This document shows positions 8,057 to 15,431 of a stretch of DNA of 64,000 nucleotides, piece after piece (the first letter of the stretch is position 1; every line of letters starts with the position of its first letter). Below the pieces are notes generated by a model. The model did not search any database. It saw only the letters and a program-made list of their open reading frames with translations, and was not told where the DNA came from. A program made the position numbers and the translations under genes. The DNA is from Parabacteroides chinchillae. GTDB lineage: Bacteria; Bacteroidota; Bacteroidia; Bacteroidales; Tannerellaceae. Location: contig NZ_FNVS01000007.1 in assembly GCF_900108035.1 (NCBI RefSeq), positions 62,001 to 126,000 on the forward strand, read 5' to 3'.

Positions 8057-8596
8057 TTATAAAAGAGGTATTTCAAAAGAGTTTACGACACATTGTGCGT
8101 CGCGGTCGAGGATAAACCAGTATTCCGAGCGGTAGGGAGAGCCGCTTTCCGACAGAGCCTCATACTCTATCTTCACTTTCCAGCCTGAGAATGGCTTGCG
8201 TGGAGCGTCAGGAGTCTCGAAGCCCACCATCGAGCGTAGGGCGGACATCGCCGACATCTGGCGGCCGACAAGCTCGGAAACGGCATTGTCCTCAAAATCG
8301 AGTTTCTGAAGCCCGTCTGTCCGGGACATGACCTGTTCGTTGACTTTCATCATCGACATGGCTATCGCCATTTTCTCGTCGTTGTTGATGTAGTTGCGGC
8401 CGAACACGCTGTCAGGCTTGCTGACCGCTATGACCTTTACCGACTCCGGATTATCCACCGAGGCCATCAGTGCTTTCTCCGCCACTGACTGCGCACGTTT
8501 CGACGGCTGGCCGAAATAGTGGAAGGCATAACCTATGCCGCCCCACATAGCCACACAACTTATGAGCAGTATGGCAAGTTTCATTCCCGGCTTCAT
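8057..8596 (-). CDS. Membrane-anchored hypothetical ICE protein, 179 aa
   Basis: The start ATG (8594-8596) overlaps the stop of the upstream gene as ATGA, which rules out the longer frame beginning at 8704. Residues about 6-27 (LAILLISCVAMWGGIGYAF) are a transmembrane segment or uncleaved signal. The rest, with a YWFILD-RDAQCVVN end, is a soluble mixed alpha/beta domain facing the periplasm. I do not recognise the family. Its place between the zinc-ribbon protein and the H1-like gene in the primase operon suggests an ancillary transfer or envelope role. Confidence 0.7.
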   Translation of the reverse strand: MKPGMKLAILLISCVAMWGGIGYAFHYFGQPSKRAQSVAEKALMASVDNPESVKVIAVSKPDSVFGRNYINNDEKMAIAMSMMKVNEQVMSRTDGLQKLDFEDNAVSELVGRQMSAMSALRSMVGFETPDAPRKPFSGWKVKIEYEALSESGSPYRSEYWFILDRDAQCVVNSFEIPLL

Positions 8597-9138
8597 ACCT
8601 TTATGACCTTTAGTTTGTCGGGTGATAAGCCGAGTTTGCGGCGATAGACAGAGCCGTTCTCGCCGAACATCTCGACCTCGTGAGAGGTGACACCATCGGA
8701 GCATATCTCGCGCACTTCATCGAGCGTCATGAGGTGTCCGGCGATATTTCGCCATATCACGAAGTCGCAGGGGCTTCCCTCCTGCCGGTAATTTGAGCAG
8801 TTGAACGCCTTTGCGCCCACGCGGATCTCGCCGCCGCAACGGGGGCAGCGTGCCACCACCGACTCCATTGTGATAGAGCCGTCAGCTGCCATGACAAGCA
8901 CGGTCGGAAAAGTCTTCCATTCCTTTGTGGCGAAGCCATCGAGCAGTAGGCTCCGCTTCTCCAGCAGTTCCGCGACCTCGGAGTCAGCCATCTTGCGGTT
9001 GCCGATAACCCCGTTGATGAAGAGTCCGCACTTGCCGTCCTCCCCGGTGTTGTTCTCACAGCGGTAGCCCTTGCAGGTCTTCACCACATTGCCGCCGCAC
9101 ACAGGGCAACGGCCGATAATCTTTGTTTCTGTATCCAT
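8593..9138 (-). CDS. Two-zinc-ribbon protein (topoisomerase C-terminal type), 181 aa
   Basis: Two similar halves each carry a four-Cys zinc ribbon: CPVCGGNVVKTCKGYRCEN and CG near residues 11-37, and CPRCGGEIRVGAKAFNCSN plus C near 98-123. These resemble the C-terminal zinc-finger repeats of bacterial topoisomerase I, without any catalytic part. After each ribbon comes an ING/IWRN-type segment and a helical stretch (MADSEVAELLEKR; MTLDEVREICSDG). It probably binds single-stranded DNA or RNA. It is translationally coupled to the next gene (ATGA at 8593-8596) and lies in the primase operon, consistent with DNA processing during transfer. Confidence 0.75.
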   Translation of the reverse strand: MDTETKIIGRCPVCGGNVVKTCKGYRCENNTGEDGKCGLFINGVIGNRKMADSEVAELLEKRSLLLDGFATKEWKTFPTVLVMAADGSITMESVVARCPRCGGEIRVGAKAFNCSNYRQEGSPCDFVIWRNIAGHLMTLDEVREICSDGVTSHEVEMFGENGSVYRRKLGLSPDKLKVIKV

Positions 9139-9163
9139 GTAAAAAATGTTGTTGATAGTTCGT

Positions 9164-9898
9164 TTATCTGTATTTTATCGTGTTCCACTCCCACACAAGG
9201 GTCTCCGCGATAGCCTTTCCCGACATCACCGAGGCCCAGCCGTCGGGGTCGAGCGAGAACCACAGGTCGTTCCATGAGAGTGTGCGTATCTGCCACGCCA
9301 GCAGCCACAGGTCGGTGTTGATTGTCTCCAGACGTGTCACCACCTCGTTTGCCACATAGTACCGCTCGGCGGAGTTGAGAAGATTGACCTTATGCTTCTC
9401 CTTGTTACCGTCCGCACCAGTCACAGTGTAGCTCCCCGAAGTGACAAGCTGTTGCATGAAGGGATAGAGAGCCGCCATCTGCGCGGCCGCGTCAGTCAGC
9501 TCGTCGGACACCAGCACCGCTATGGCCGTGCCTTTAAGATGCCCCGGCACCGATTTACGCAATAGGTCGCAGTTCTTGGGTATCTCCGTAAGCACCAGTT
9601 CACCGGCACGCTTTATCTGATAGAGATTCTGCATGGCACCCTGGGCGTTGGAAAGATACTCAAGCATCTTGTTCTCCACGGAGTGAACGCGGTCGAGTGC
9701 TACTGTCACGGCAGCTTCAGCCGCGATGATCTTCTCCTGGGTTGACTTGCGCTTCTTGTGGATATTGTTGAGTTCCACAGTCTGCGCTATCACCGCCGCC
9801 GTGAGCGTCGGGTCGGTCTGTTGCGCCATCATGTCCGCTCCCGGAATGACAAGGAGGGATAGAGCGAGCAGGGCTGTTTTCGGTTTGATAGTCTTCAT
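9164..9898 (-). CDS. Secreted TraI-like (DUF4141-type) conjugation protein, 244 aa
   Basis: An N-terminal signal peptide (KTALLALSLLVIPGADMMAQ, cleavage probably after MAQ) precedes a long helical region. The C-terminus, NDLWFSLDPDGWASVM, resembles the end of the TraI-like protein at 29910 (DDLFFAIDPEGWANMK). The two also match in length and signal peptide, so they look like diverged paralogues. TraI-like proteins of CTnDOT-type systems are periplasmic transfer factors. This copy is far from the tra operon, next to the primase. The start is well set by the signal peptide, 7 bp after the primase stop. Role inferred. Confidence 0.7.
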   Translation of the reverse strand: MKTIKPKTALLALSLLVIPGADMMAQQTDPTLTAAVIAQTVELNNIHKKRKSTQEKIIAAEAAVTVALDRVHSVENKMLEYLSNAQGAMQNLYQIKRAGELVLTEIPKNCDLLRKSVPGHLKGTAIAVLVSDELTDAAAQMAALYPFMQQLVTSGSYTVTGADGNKEKHKVNLLNSAERYYVANEVVTRLETINTDLWLLAWQIRTLSWNDLWFSLDPDGWASVMSGKAIAETLVWEWNTIKYR

Positions 9899-9905
9899 CG
9901 GTCAG

Positions 9906-11096
9906 TCATATTTTTAAGCCGGAGGCGCGTTGCTCGGCGAGGTTATCGTCACGGTCATGTTTGGTAGGGAGTATCTTGATTGATGAGCGTTTACCCAGCA
10001 GGCAGTCGTTCCAGTCCTTGAAGTCCTTAGGCGGCTGCCACTGCCCCATGCGGTAACGCACGGAGATATGAGGTTCAAACTGGGTGTAGGCGGAGCGGTC
10101 GGGCGACACCGGAAAACTCTTGCCTTTGGCCTCCACCATCAAGCCCTCCGGCGTCTTGGTGATTTTCAGCGGTATCTCCTCGACAAGAGCCATGAGGCGG
10201 AGTCCGTTGATGCGTCCGGCAAGGTCGTTGTCGAAGCAGTCGTAGGCACGTGCGTTTGGAAAACGCTCCATCACACCCAGTACCTGACGGTCGGAGAACG
10301 TGCCGCCGAGGGAGACAAGGGCGATGTCCTCGCCTAACCGGGGCCGGTTCAGCTGGAAAAAAGCCATAGCGTCAAAGGCGGATTCACAGAAGAACACATG
10401 ACGCACGAGGCCGTTGTTGCCGTGCGACAGGTCGGCCACCCACGCCGCCGTGGAGGAATTGGTGCCGGCGGCCTTTGACTTGTAGCCGCTCACGCCGCGA
10501 ATCTCATATCCCACAGTCTTGTCACTCCCGGCTTCCGTGTAGGGGAAGCCTATGTTGTAGCCGTTGAAATTCTCGTTGCGCCTGTCAGACACAAGGGAAA
10601 TGAACGGGGCGAGAGCCTTGACCGTATCTGCCGACAGTCCGCGCTGTGCGAACAGCCGGGGGATATTGGCCGCGTCCAGCTCCTTGACACGGTAGCGCGA
10701 AGGGTCGAACACCTGAGGCGCGGATGCCGAGCGTACATAATCCCTGTCGCGGTCATAATCCGGCTCCGGCATATTGGCGAACTGCGCCATCACTTTCGCT
10801 ATCTTCTGCCATTCGGTAAGCCCGATGACATTGAACGATGAAAGGTTCTCGCGTATGAACGATACCACGTCACCTTTTGAGCCGTCTCGCCGGAAGAAAG
10901 TCTGCGAAGCCTTGTCGCGGCGGTTGCTGACGATGATTGTGTCGCGCTTGTCGCGTCCCTCGCCCAGCACAAGCTCGATGTACCGTCCCACACCTGCCTT
11001 GCGGTCGAGGCGGTAGCCGAGTGAATAGGCGACATCATCAATACCCACACGCGATTTAAGTTCCTTGAACTTGACCTTATAATCAGCCGGTGCCAT
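9906..11096 (-). CDS. Toprim-domain DNA primase-like protein, 396 aa
   Basis: The N-terminal about 100 residues (VGIDDVAYSLGYRLD, FFRRDGSKGDVVSFIRENL) match the DUF3991/CHC2-like front of mobile-element primases but lack the zinc Cys/His ligands. The Toprim core follows: HVFFCESAFDAMAFF with the catalytic Glu, IALVSLGGTFSDRQV, and AYDCFDNDLAG with the Asp-x-Asp pair. A C-terminal DFKDWNDCL tail is typical of the family. It probably primes second-strand synthesis in the recipient, like LtrC/TraP-type proteins. It starts 5 bp after the ArdC stop, in the leftward operon that begins at 14662. Confidence 0.85.
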   Translation of the reverse strand: MAPADYKVKFKELKSRVGIDDVAYSLGYRLDRKAGVGRYIELVLGEGRDKRDTIIVSNRRDKASQTFFRRDGSKGDVVSFIRENLSSFNVIGLTEWQKIAKVMAQFANMPEPDYDRDRDYVRSASAPQVFDPSRYRVKELDAANIPRLFAQRGLSADTVKALAPFISLVSDRRNENFNGYNIGFPYTEAGSDKTVGYEIRGVSGYKSKAAGTNSSTAAWVADLSHGNNGLVRHVFFCESAFDAMAFFQLNRPRLGEDIALVSLGGTFSDRQVLGVMERFPNARAYDCFDNDLAGRINGLRLMALVEEIPLKITKTPEGLMVEAKGKSFPVSPDRSAYTQFEPHISVRYRMGQWQPPKDFKDWNDCLLGKRSSIKILPTKHDRDDNLAEQRASGLKI

Positions 11097-11100
11097 AGCT

Positions 11101-12423
11101 TCAGACGATTGAGAGTGATTTGGAGGCGCGGCGGTCGATGCCTGCTATCTCCGATTCATAATTCTTGCGTATCGCGCTTCCGAGGAATATATTTTTCTCG
11201 CGTTGGTTGGTGAGCTGGAAATACATTCTCGCGGTTGAACGCTCGATAGGCTTCATGCCGAGATCGACACCGTTGTATGAGGCACGCAGGGCAAAGTCGC
11301 CGGAGCGGGTCTTGATGATGGCAGCGTTACTGAACGGGCATATCTCGTCCTCCAAAGGTGCCATCAGAGGGTCGTTCTTTGCCAGATAAGGCTGTTCACC
11401 GAGCGATATGCGCTGTGCGTCCACCCGGTCAAGTATCATTTCCGAAGCCTTGTTGACATCGGCCATCACCGACACGATGAACTTCGGCTCCTGTCGGAGC
11501 GCGCCTATCCATGAATCGAGGTAGGCCGCCGAGTTGTCGGTGACTCTGGAGTCGAAGCCCATAGAGTGGCTTATCATGGCCGCTGTAAGCTCGGCCACCA
11601 GTTCCTCTTTCGCATATTTCGGGTCGCCGAACTTCGCGCCCGCCTCTCGGTTGAGCCTTTCGGGTGTCATGGTGGAGTGCGTCATTTCGTGTAGCATTGT
11701 CGAGTAGAACTCCATGCCGTCGCGGTATATGTCCTCCGGAGTCGCGCCTTTGTTGAACTGCTGCTTCATGGGAAGCACGACAATATCACGCGAGGGGGAA
11801 TAGTACGCGCCTTTCTCCTTGCGGTCGGCCTGTATGGGGCAGAGCCATGTCTGCTCGGCAACCATTCGGTCGAGTGCGCCGTGGGCGTACATACCCTGAG
11901 TGTCGCGCATTTCAGGCACCTTGAAGCGGTCGAGTAATTTCTGCACCCTCTCAGGCTGTGCCTCACGGAAATTGGTCTGGTCGATGTTGTAAACCGGGAA
12001 CGCCTTGACAAATGGTATCACGTCAAGATTTTTCCGCTCATCACGGCTCATGGCGCGGTACTCATCGGAGGATATTCTCTTTCCGTCCTTGTCTCGTACC
12101 ATCATGTCCCAGTATATCACCGGAAAGGCTTTCTCTCCTTTGAGGACATGGGCCTTGAAGTTGTGTGCCTGCTTGAACGTGAGGAACACGGGTAGCTCGT
12201 AGCCTTGCGCCGCAGTGTGCAACTGGAGAAAGAAGGAGTTTGAGCCGGAGTAGTTGCGCCCCATGATGTTCTGGGGCAACCCGGCGGAGGAGGTTCCGCC
12301 AATCCAGCCCTTCTCCCAGTCCGAGCCCTTCATCTGCTCCATACGCTCGATCATCATCTGGGCGAAGCGGTCGAGAGCCTGCTGGCCTGAACTGTTGGAC
12401 GCACCGTTAGTTCCAGATGCCAT
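11101..12423 (-). CDS. ArdC-type antirestriction protein, ssDNA-binding plus zincin domain, 440 aa
   Basis: Residues about 10-150 form the ArdC N-terminal ssDNA-binding domain: FAQMMIERMEQ, W..GWIGG, NIMGRNYSGSNSFFL, AHVLKGEKAFPVIYWD. The C-terminal part is a zincin-like metallopeptidase with HEMTH at 245-249 and a distal Glu ligand in the KEELVAELTAAMI helix. ArdC proteins protect incoming single-stranded DNA from restriction in the recipient. The start overlaps the 75-aa gene upstream by 17 nt. The position between DUF3945 proteins and the primase is the usual one for establishment genes. Confidence 0.87.
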   Translation of the reverse strand: MASGTNGASNSSGQQALDRFAQMMIERMEQMKGSDWEKGWIGGTSSAGLPQNIMGRNYSGSNSFFLQLHTAAQGYELPVFLTFKQAHNFKAHVLKGEKAFPVIYWDMMVRDKDGKRISSDEYRAMSRDERKNLDVIPFVKAFPVYNIDQTNFREAQPERVQKLLDRFKVPEMRDTQGMYAHGALDRMVAEQTWLCPIQADRKEKGAYYSPSRDIVVLPMKQQFNKGATPEDIYRDGMEFYSTMLHEMTHSTMTPERLNREAGAKFGDPKYAKEELVAELTAAMISHSMGFDSRVTDNSAAYLDSWIGALRQEPKFIVSVMADVNKASEMILDRVDAQRISLGEQPYLAKNDPLMAPLEDEICPFSNAAIIKTRSGDFALRASYNGVDLGMKPIERSTARMYFQLTNQREKNIFLGSAIRKNYESEIAGIDRRASKSLSIV

Positions 12424-12634
12424 AATCCTCGTCGTCTATCAGCTGACGTTCCAGCATGTCGATCTCGGTCTCATCGTAATAGAACTCGGCGGATTCCTCC
12501 GAGGGTTCGATGCCGTGAAGCTCGCACCATTCGAGATAAGACTCCGCATTGTCGCTTTCGAGCATGAAGCGGAGGAAGCCGATGTTGCCTTCCTGAAGGA
12601 GCTGCACAAGCTCGTCATATTCTAATTTTGCCAT
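12407..12634 (-). CDS. Small acidic hypothetical protein, 75 aa
   Basis: This very acidic helical protein (MAKLEYDELVQLLQEG to DDEDYGIWN) overlaps the ardC start by 17 nt, so the two are translationally coupled. It has no signal or catalytic motif. Small acidic partners encoded directly before ArdC are common in Bacteroidales ICEs and may be DNA mimics or co-factors, but that is a guess from charge and position. Confidence 0.7.
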   Translation of the reverse strand: MAKLEYDELVQLLQEGNIGFLRFMLESDNAESYLEWCELHGIEPSEESAEFYYDETEIDMLERQLIDDEDYGIWN

Positions 12635-12669
12635 AGTGGTATTCTTTTAAGTGTTGTTGGGAAACGGTT

Positions 12670-13872
12670 TTACATTTTCATGGAGGCTGATTTCTCCATA
12701 GAGAGCGGAGCGGCGAGTTTTGTGCCTATTTCATCGTTAAGGTATTTTGCGGCTATCTGCTCACGTGTGGCGGTCTTGGTCTTGAAGAGCGAATAGCCGT
12801 CATCGAAGGAGATTTCCTGACGGGAAGAGCGTCCGCGTCCTTCGCCGAGGTCAACCGACACTTTCCACTTGTTGTCCTCCTTATCCTTTGCGACACGGAT
12901 ACCCTTAGGGTCGATGCCCTCCGGGAGCCTGAACTGCTCGTAGTGGGATTGCAGGTGCAGACGGTCGCCGAAGTTGCGCTCCACAAGCTGTCCGGGAGTT
13001 GCCACACGGTCAAAGTATGCGTTCAGGTCCTCGCGTGAGGCGGTTGTTGACATCTTCTTGTCTCCCACCTGTGCGTAGAACTTATATTTGCCGTAGTCGG
13101 CGCGGGTCTCGTCGGTCTCCTTATAGACATTGAACTTGTCGATAGTCAGGTTGCCCTCGGGACCGGGCAGCACATTCGCCACCTGATAGGAGACATCGGG
13201 TACCCTCGGCATGAGTTTGGTGGGATAGTAGCGTTCCATGAGCTGCGGCACTGTGAGTTCCTTCTGCTGATAGGCGGCGAGGTCAGCCGGATCCATCTTC
13301 TGCGGCTTCAACTGTTCGCCGTTGATCTTGGCGGTGAAATACCAGTCCTCCGGGTTGGTCTTGCTCTGGTAGGCGTGGCCGTGTGTCACCTTGTCACCGT
13401 TGACCGTCACCATCTGAGGCTCACGAGGCTTGCGCTCGGCGGCTTCGCCCTGGGTGGCGGATTGTGATTCTGATTTCTTCTCTTTCGGGGTCGTTTCATC
13501 GACCGCGCTCTTTGTGGTCTTTACTGGCTCCTCCTGGGGAGTCTTCTCTTTCTTTTTTCTTGGCATATCGGTATTATCTATGGGGTTATGTGCTTCTTGT
13601 TTGTTATTCAGTTTTGTTTCATACACATCTATTTCATCGTTGATAATTATATGTTTACCGCTCTTGACAAGCATGAACAGATAATCTTCCATAAGCTCAG
13701 GAGCAAAATGGTTAGTATCAAGGTTCAGTATTTTCTTGCCGACCTCAATATCTTGCCCGAACAGTTCATAGCCTTTTTCTGTATCGAATAGTATGATAGA
13801 ATCGGGATGTATTGCTTTCAATCTGTTGTACTCGGTTGACATCCGTTCCATCTTTGTCTTTTGTGAGATCAT
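12670..13872 (-). CDS. DUF3945 protein with a MutS-I-like N-terminus, 400 aa
   Basis: Residues about 8-90 resemble the mismatch-recognition (MutS I) fold: STEYNRLKAIHPDSIILFDT then YELFGQDIEVGKKIL, compared with MutS y..lK..yPD.llff..GdFYElF.eDA..a..iL. A charged Lys/Glu/Thr/Pro linker (about 100-150) follows. After it come DUF3945-type repeats: GHAYQSKTNPEDWYFTAKING, LMERYYPTKLMP, YFDRVATPGQLVERNFGDRLHL. DUF3945 modules occur in polyvalent establishment proteins of plasmids and ICEs. It starts 4 bp after the stop of the DUF4099-like gene. It probably works in the recipient with ArdC; the exact role is unknown. Confidence 0.72.
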   Translation of the reverse strand: MISQKTKMERMSTEYNRLKAIHPDSIILFDTEKGYELFGQDIEVGKKILNLDTNHFAPELMEDYLFMLVKSGKHIIINDEIDVYETKLNNKQEAHNPIDNTDMPRKKKEKTPQEEPVKTTKSAVDETTPKEKKSESQSATQGEAAERKPREPQMVTVNGDKVTHGHAYQSKTNPEDWYFTAKINGEQLKPQKMDPADLAAYQQKELTVPQLMERYYPTKLMPRVPDVSYQVANVLPGPEGNLTIDKFNVYKETDETRADYGKYKFYAQVGDKKMSTTASREDLNAYFDRVATPGQLVERNFGDRLHLQSHYEQFRLPEGIDPKGIRVAKDKEDNKWKVSVDLGEGRGRSSRQEISFDDGYSLFKTKTATREQIAAKYLNDEIGTKLAAPLSMEKSASMKM

Positions 13873-13876
13873 TCAA

Positions 13877-14662
13877 TCATCTCTTTAGTCCGGATTTCCG
13901 TTCCTCTTTCTGCGTGGGGTCGAGGCTGATGGCACGTTCCTTAGAATCATTCTCGACAACTTTCTGATATTCCCAGCGGTTCTTGTCGGTCATTACCAGT
14001 CCGAGATATTCTGGGTGCTGCTCGTCATAGCGGAGTTTCTGCTGTCGCTCCCATTCCTTGAGGTCGCCTTTTACGACCTTGAAGCCCTGAGGCTCTTTGA
14101 GGTCTATGCCGACCGATACCTTTTCGCCGCCTACCGACAGTTCCACCGGCTTGCCCTCGCGTGCCTGCTGTTTCTGCTGGGAGCCAAGCTCGATGTCGTT
14201 GACCTTTTCCATGTCCTTCAGCTTCTGCTCAATCTGCACCTCGGTTATGCGGCGGTGGATGATTGACTTCGTTTCCGGGTCGAGCTGGAGATACTGCTGA
14301 GTCTTCTCGCCGTTGATGTCGATGGCTTTCTGCAACACGTCGCCACGGCGCAGTGCGTCAAGTTCCTGTTGCGACAGGCGAAGCTCGTTGTTTCTGTCAA
14401 CCGACAGTTCACGCTGCACGGGATATGCGATCAGCGTGGGGTTGCAGTCCTTGTCGGCGGCGAGCTGAAGTTTTAGGGGTAATGAGATAACCATGCCATT
14501 CCCGGTGTCGATAGACACCTGCAAAAGAGGCGTGACCTCCCCCTGCATCAGTTTTTGCTTCACGTCCTGCGGAAGCATATCAGCTTTCTCCCTGTCGATA
14601 CCCAAAAGGGCGAGTTTTTCATAAGGGAGCGTGTCCTGCTGATTTTTGTTCGGAATTTCCAT
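13877..14662 (-). CDS. DUF4099/DUF3945-type protein, first gene of the primase operon, 261 aa
   Basis: The N-terminus (LPYEKLALLGIDREKADMLP, QKLMQGEVTPLL) has the DUF4099 pattern of an LxxLGI..e....lp......Ll.Gk.t..l. The middle (LSQQELDALRRGDVLQKAI, YLQLDPETKSIIH) has the DUF3945 gd.l......gk....y.qlD.et..i. pattern, and the tail is highly charged. It opens the leftward operon DUF4099, DUF3945, 75-aa, ArdC, primase. Its promoter (14712-14754) has the same layout as those of the mob and tra operons. Its first codons fall on a second, inverted copy of the TGTTCGGAATTTC box (14647-14659), so start-site regulation is possible. Confidence 0.78.
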   Translation of the reverse strand: MEIPNKNQQDTLPYEKLALLGIDREKADMLPQDVKQKLMQGEVTPLLQVSIDTGNGMVISLPLKLQLAADKDCNPTLIAYPVQRELSVDRNNELRLSQQELDALRRGDVLQKAIDINGEKTQQYLQLDPETKSIIHRRITEVQIEQKLKDMEKVNDIELGSQQKQQAREGKPVELSVGGEKVSVGIDLKEPQGFKVVKGDLKEWERQQKLRYDEQHPEYLGLVMTDKNRWEYQKVVENDSKERAISLDPTQKEERKSGLKR

Positions 14663-14754
14663 GTCAATGAATTAGAGGTTATAAATTTGCGGCGTAACCG
14701 CTTGTCGGCCTCAAAATTATCCCCACATGATTGCTAAATTTGAAATTCCGAACA
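14647..14754. promoter_or_regulatory. 13-bp inverted operator pair flanking the divergent promoters
   Basis: TGTTCGGAATTTC at 14647-14659 and its exact reverse complement GAAATTCCGAACA at 14742-14754 flank the region between the DUF4099-like gene and the lysozyme-like gene. The outer copy lies inside the first codons of the leftward gene. The inner copy is part of the shared ICE promoter. A looping regulator could bridge both. Confidence 0.55.
14712..14754 (-). promoter_or_regulatory. Shared ICE promoter, copy 1 (primase operon)
   Basis: Read leftward: TGTTCGGAATTTC, 8 nt, CAAT, 10 nt, TAATTTTG (14719-14712). The -7 box fits TAnnTTTG. The same elements with exactly the same spacing occur before parA (44951-44993) and before the mob operon (47355-47397), so this is a regulated promoter family of the ICE, not chance. 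Confidence 0.75.
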
Positions 14755-15347
14755 TTTTTGTTGCGATGGCCTGTGCAGTTTTCTGTTCACAGTATGCCGC
14801 CGCCCAGTTTTACACCGTCACAAAAGATTCTCCCGTGACGGTTGAAATGCACAAGAGAGAAGTTTATAACACTGACAATAAGAGTGATAGCATACTACCT
14901 CAAATATCATCAATCCCGGAGACGGTTATTGGCGTAAAAAATATGCCACAAACGCTATCTGCAAGCACTGTCACCACATCAAAGTCACACTTCAGGCAGG
15001 TACCGGTCAGTTCCGGACTCCCGGATCTGACCATTCCAAATCTGATTGCCGAGATTGAAAAGAACGGCATAAAATATCCGAAGATAGTATTGGCACAGGC
15101 GATACTTGAAACAGGCTGGTTCAAATCCCCGGTCTGCCGCAACAAGCACAACCTTTTCGGGCTTACCAATCCACGCACAGGCAAATACTATGAGTTCAAC
15201 CACTGGACCGAAAGTGTCCGGGCATATTATTCAAAAGTACAATACCGATATAAGGGAGGGAATTATCTACTGTGGCTGAAAAAGATTGGCTATGCCGAAG
15301 ATCCGGGCTATATCCGCGCAGTGATAAGTGTATTGAAAATGCTATAA
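14727..15347 (+). CDS. Secreted glucosaminidase/lysozyme-like protein, 206 aa
   Basis: The C-terminal half is a glucosaminidase-type (lysozyme-like) domain: LIAEIEKNGIKYPKIVLAQAILETGWFKS with the probable catalytic Glu128, then NKHNLFGL and the SVRAYYSKVQY segment. Such proteins open peptidoglycan for the conjugation channel. The N-terminus is hydrophobic with an AAAQF signal-type end. The first ATG (14727) lies inside the shared ICE promoter box, so a start at ATG 14766 (MACAVFCSQ) is possible, but that leaves a weak signal peptide. It runs opposite to the other ICE genes and ends before the Abi gene. Confidence 0.8.
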   Translation: MIAKFEIPNIFVAMACAVFCSQYAAAQFYTVTKDSPVTVEMHKREVYNTDNKSDSILPQISSIPETVIGVKNMPQTLSASTVTTSKSHFRQVPVSSGLPDLTIPNLIAEIEKNGIKYPKIVLAQAILETGWFKSPVCRNKHNLFGLTNPRTGKYYEFNHWTESVRAYYSKVQYRYKGGNYLLWLKKIGYAEDPGYIRAVISVLKML

Positions 15348-15402
15348 TGTGCTAAAAGCGTTGACCCTCAATAAAAATATAGCAAGGCTCGATTAAATTT
15401 TG

Positions 15403-15410
15403 TAATTTTG
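15403..15410 (+). promoter_or_regulatory. -7 box of the Abi gene
   Basis: TAATTTTG lies 21 bp before the ATG at 15432, fitting the Bacteroidetes -7 consensus exactly. This gives the Abi gene a promoter separate from the lysozyme-like gene. Confidence 0.55.
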
Positions 15411-15431
15411 TAGTTCAATCGACCGAACAAT

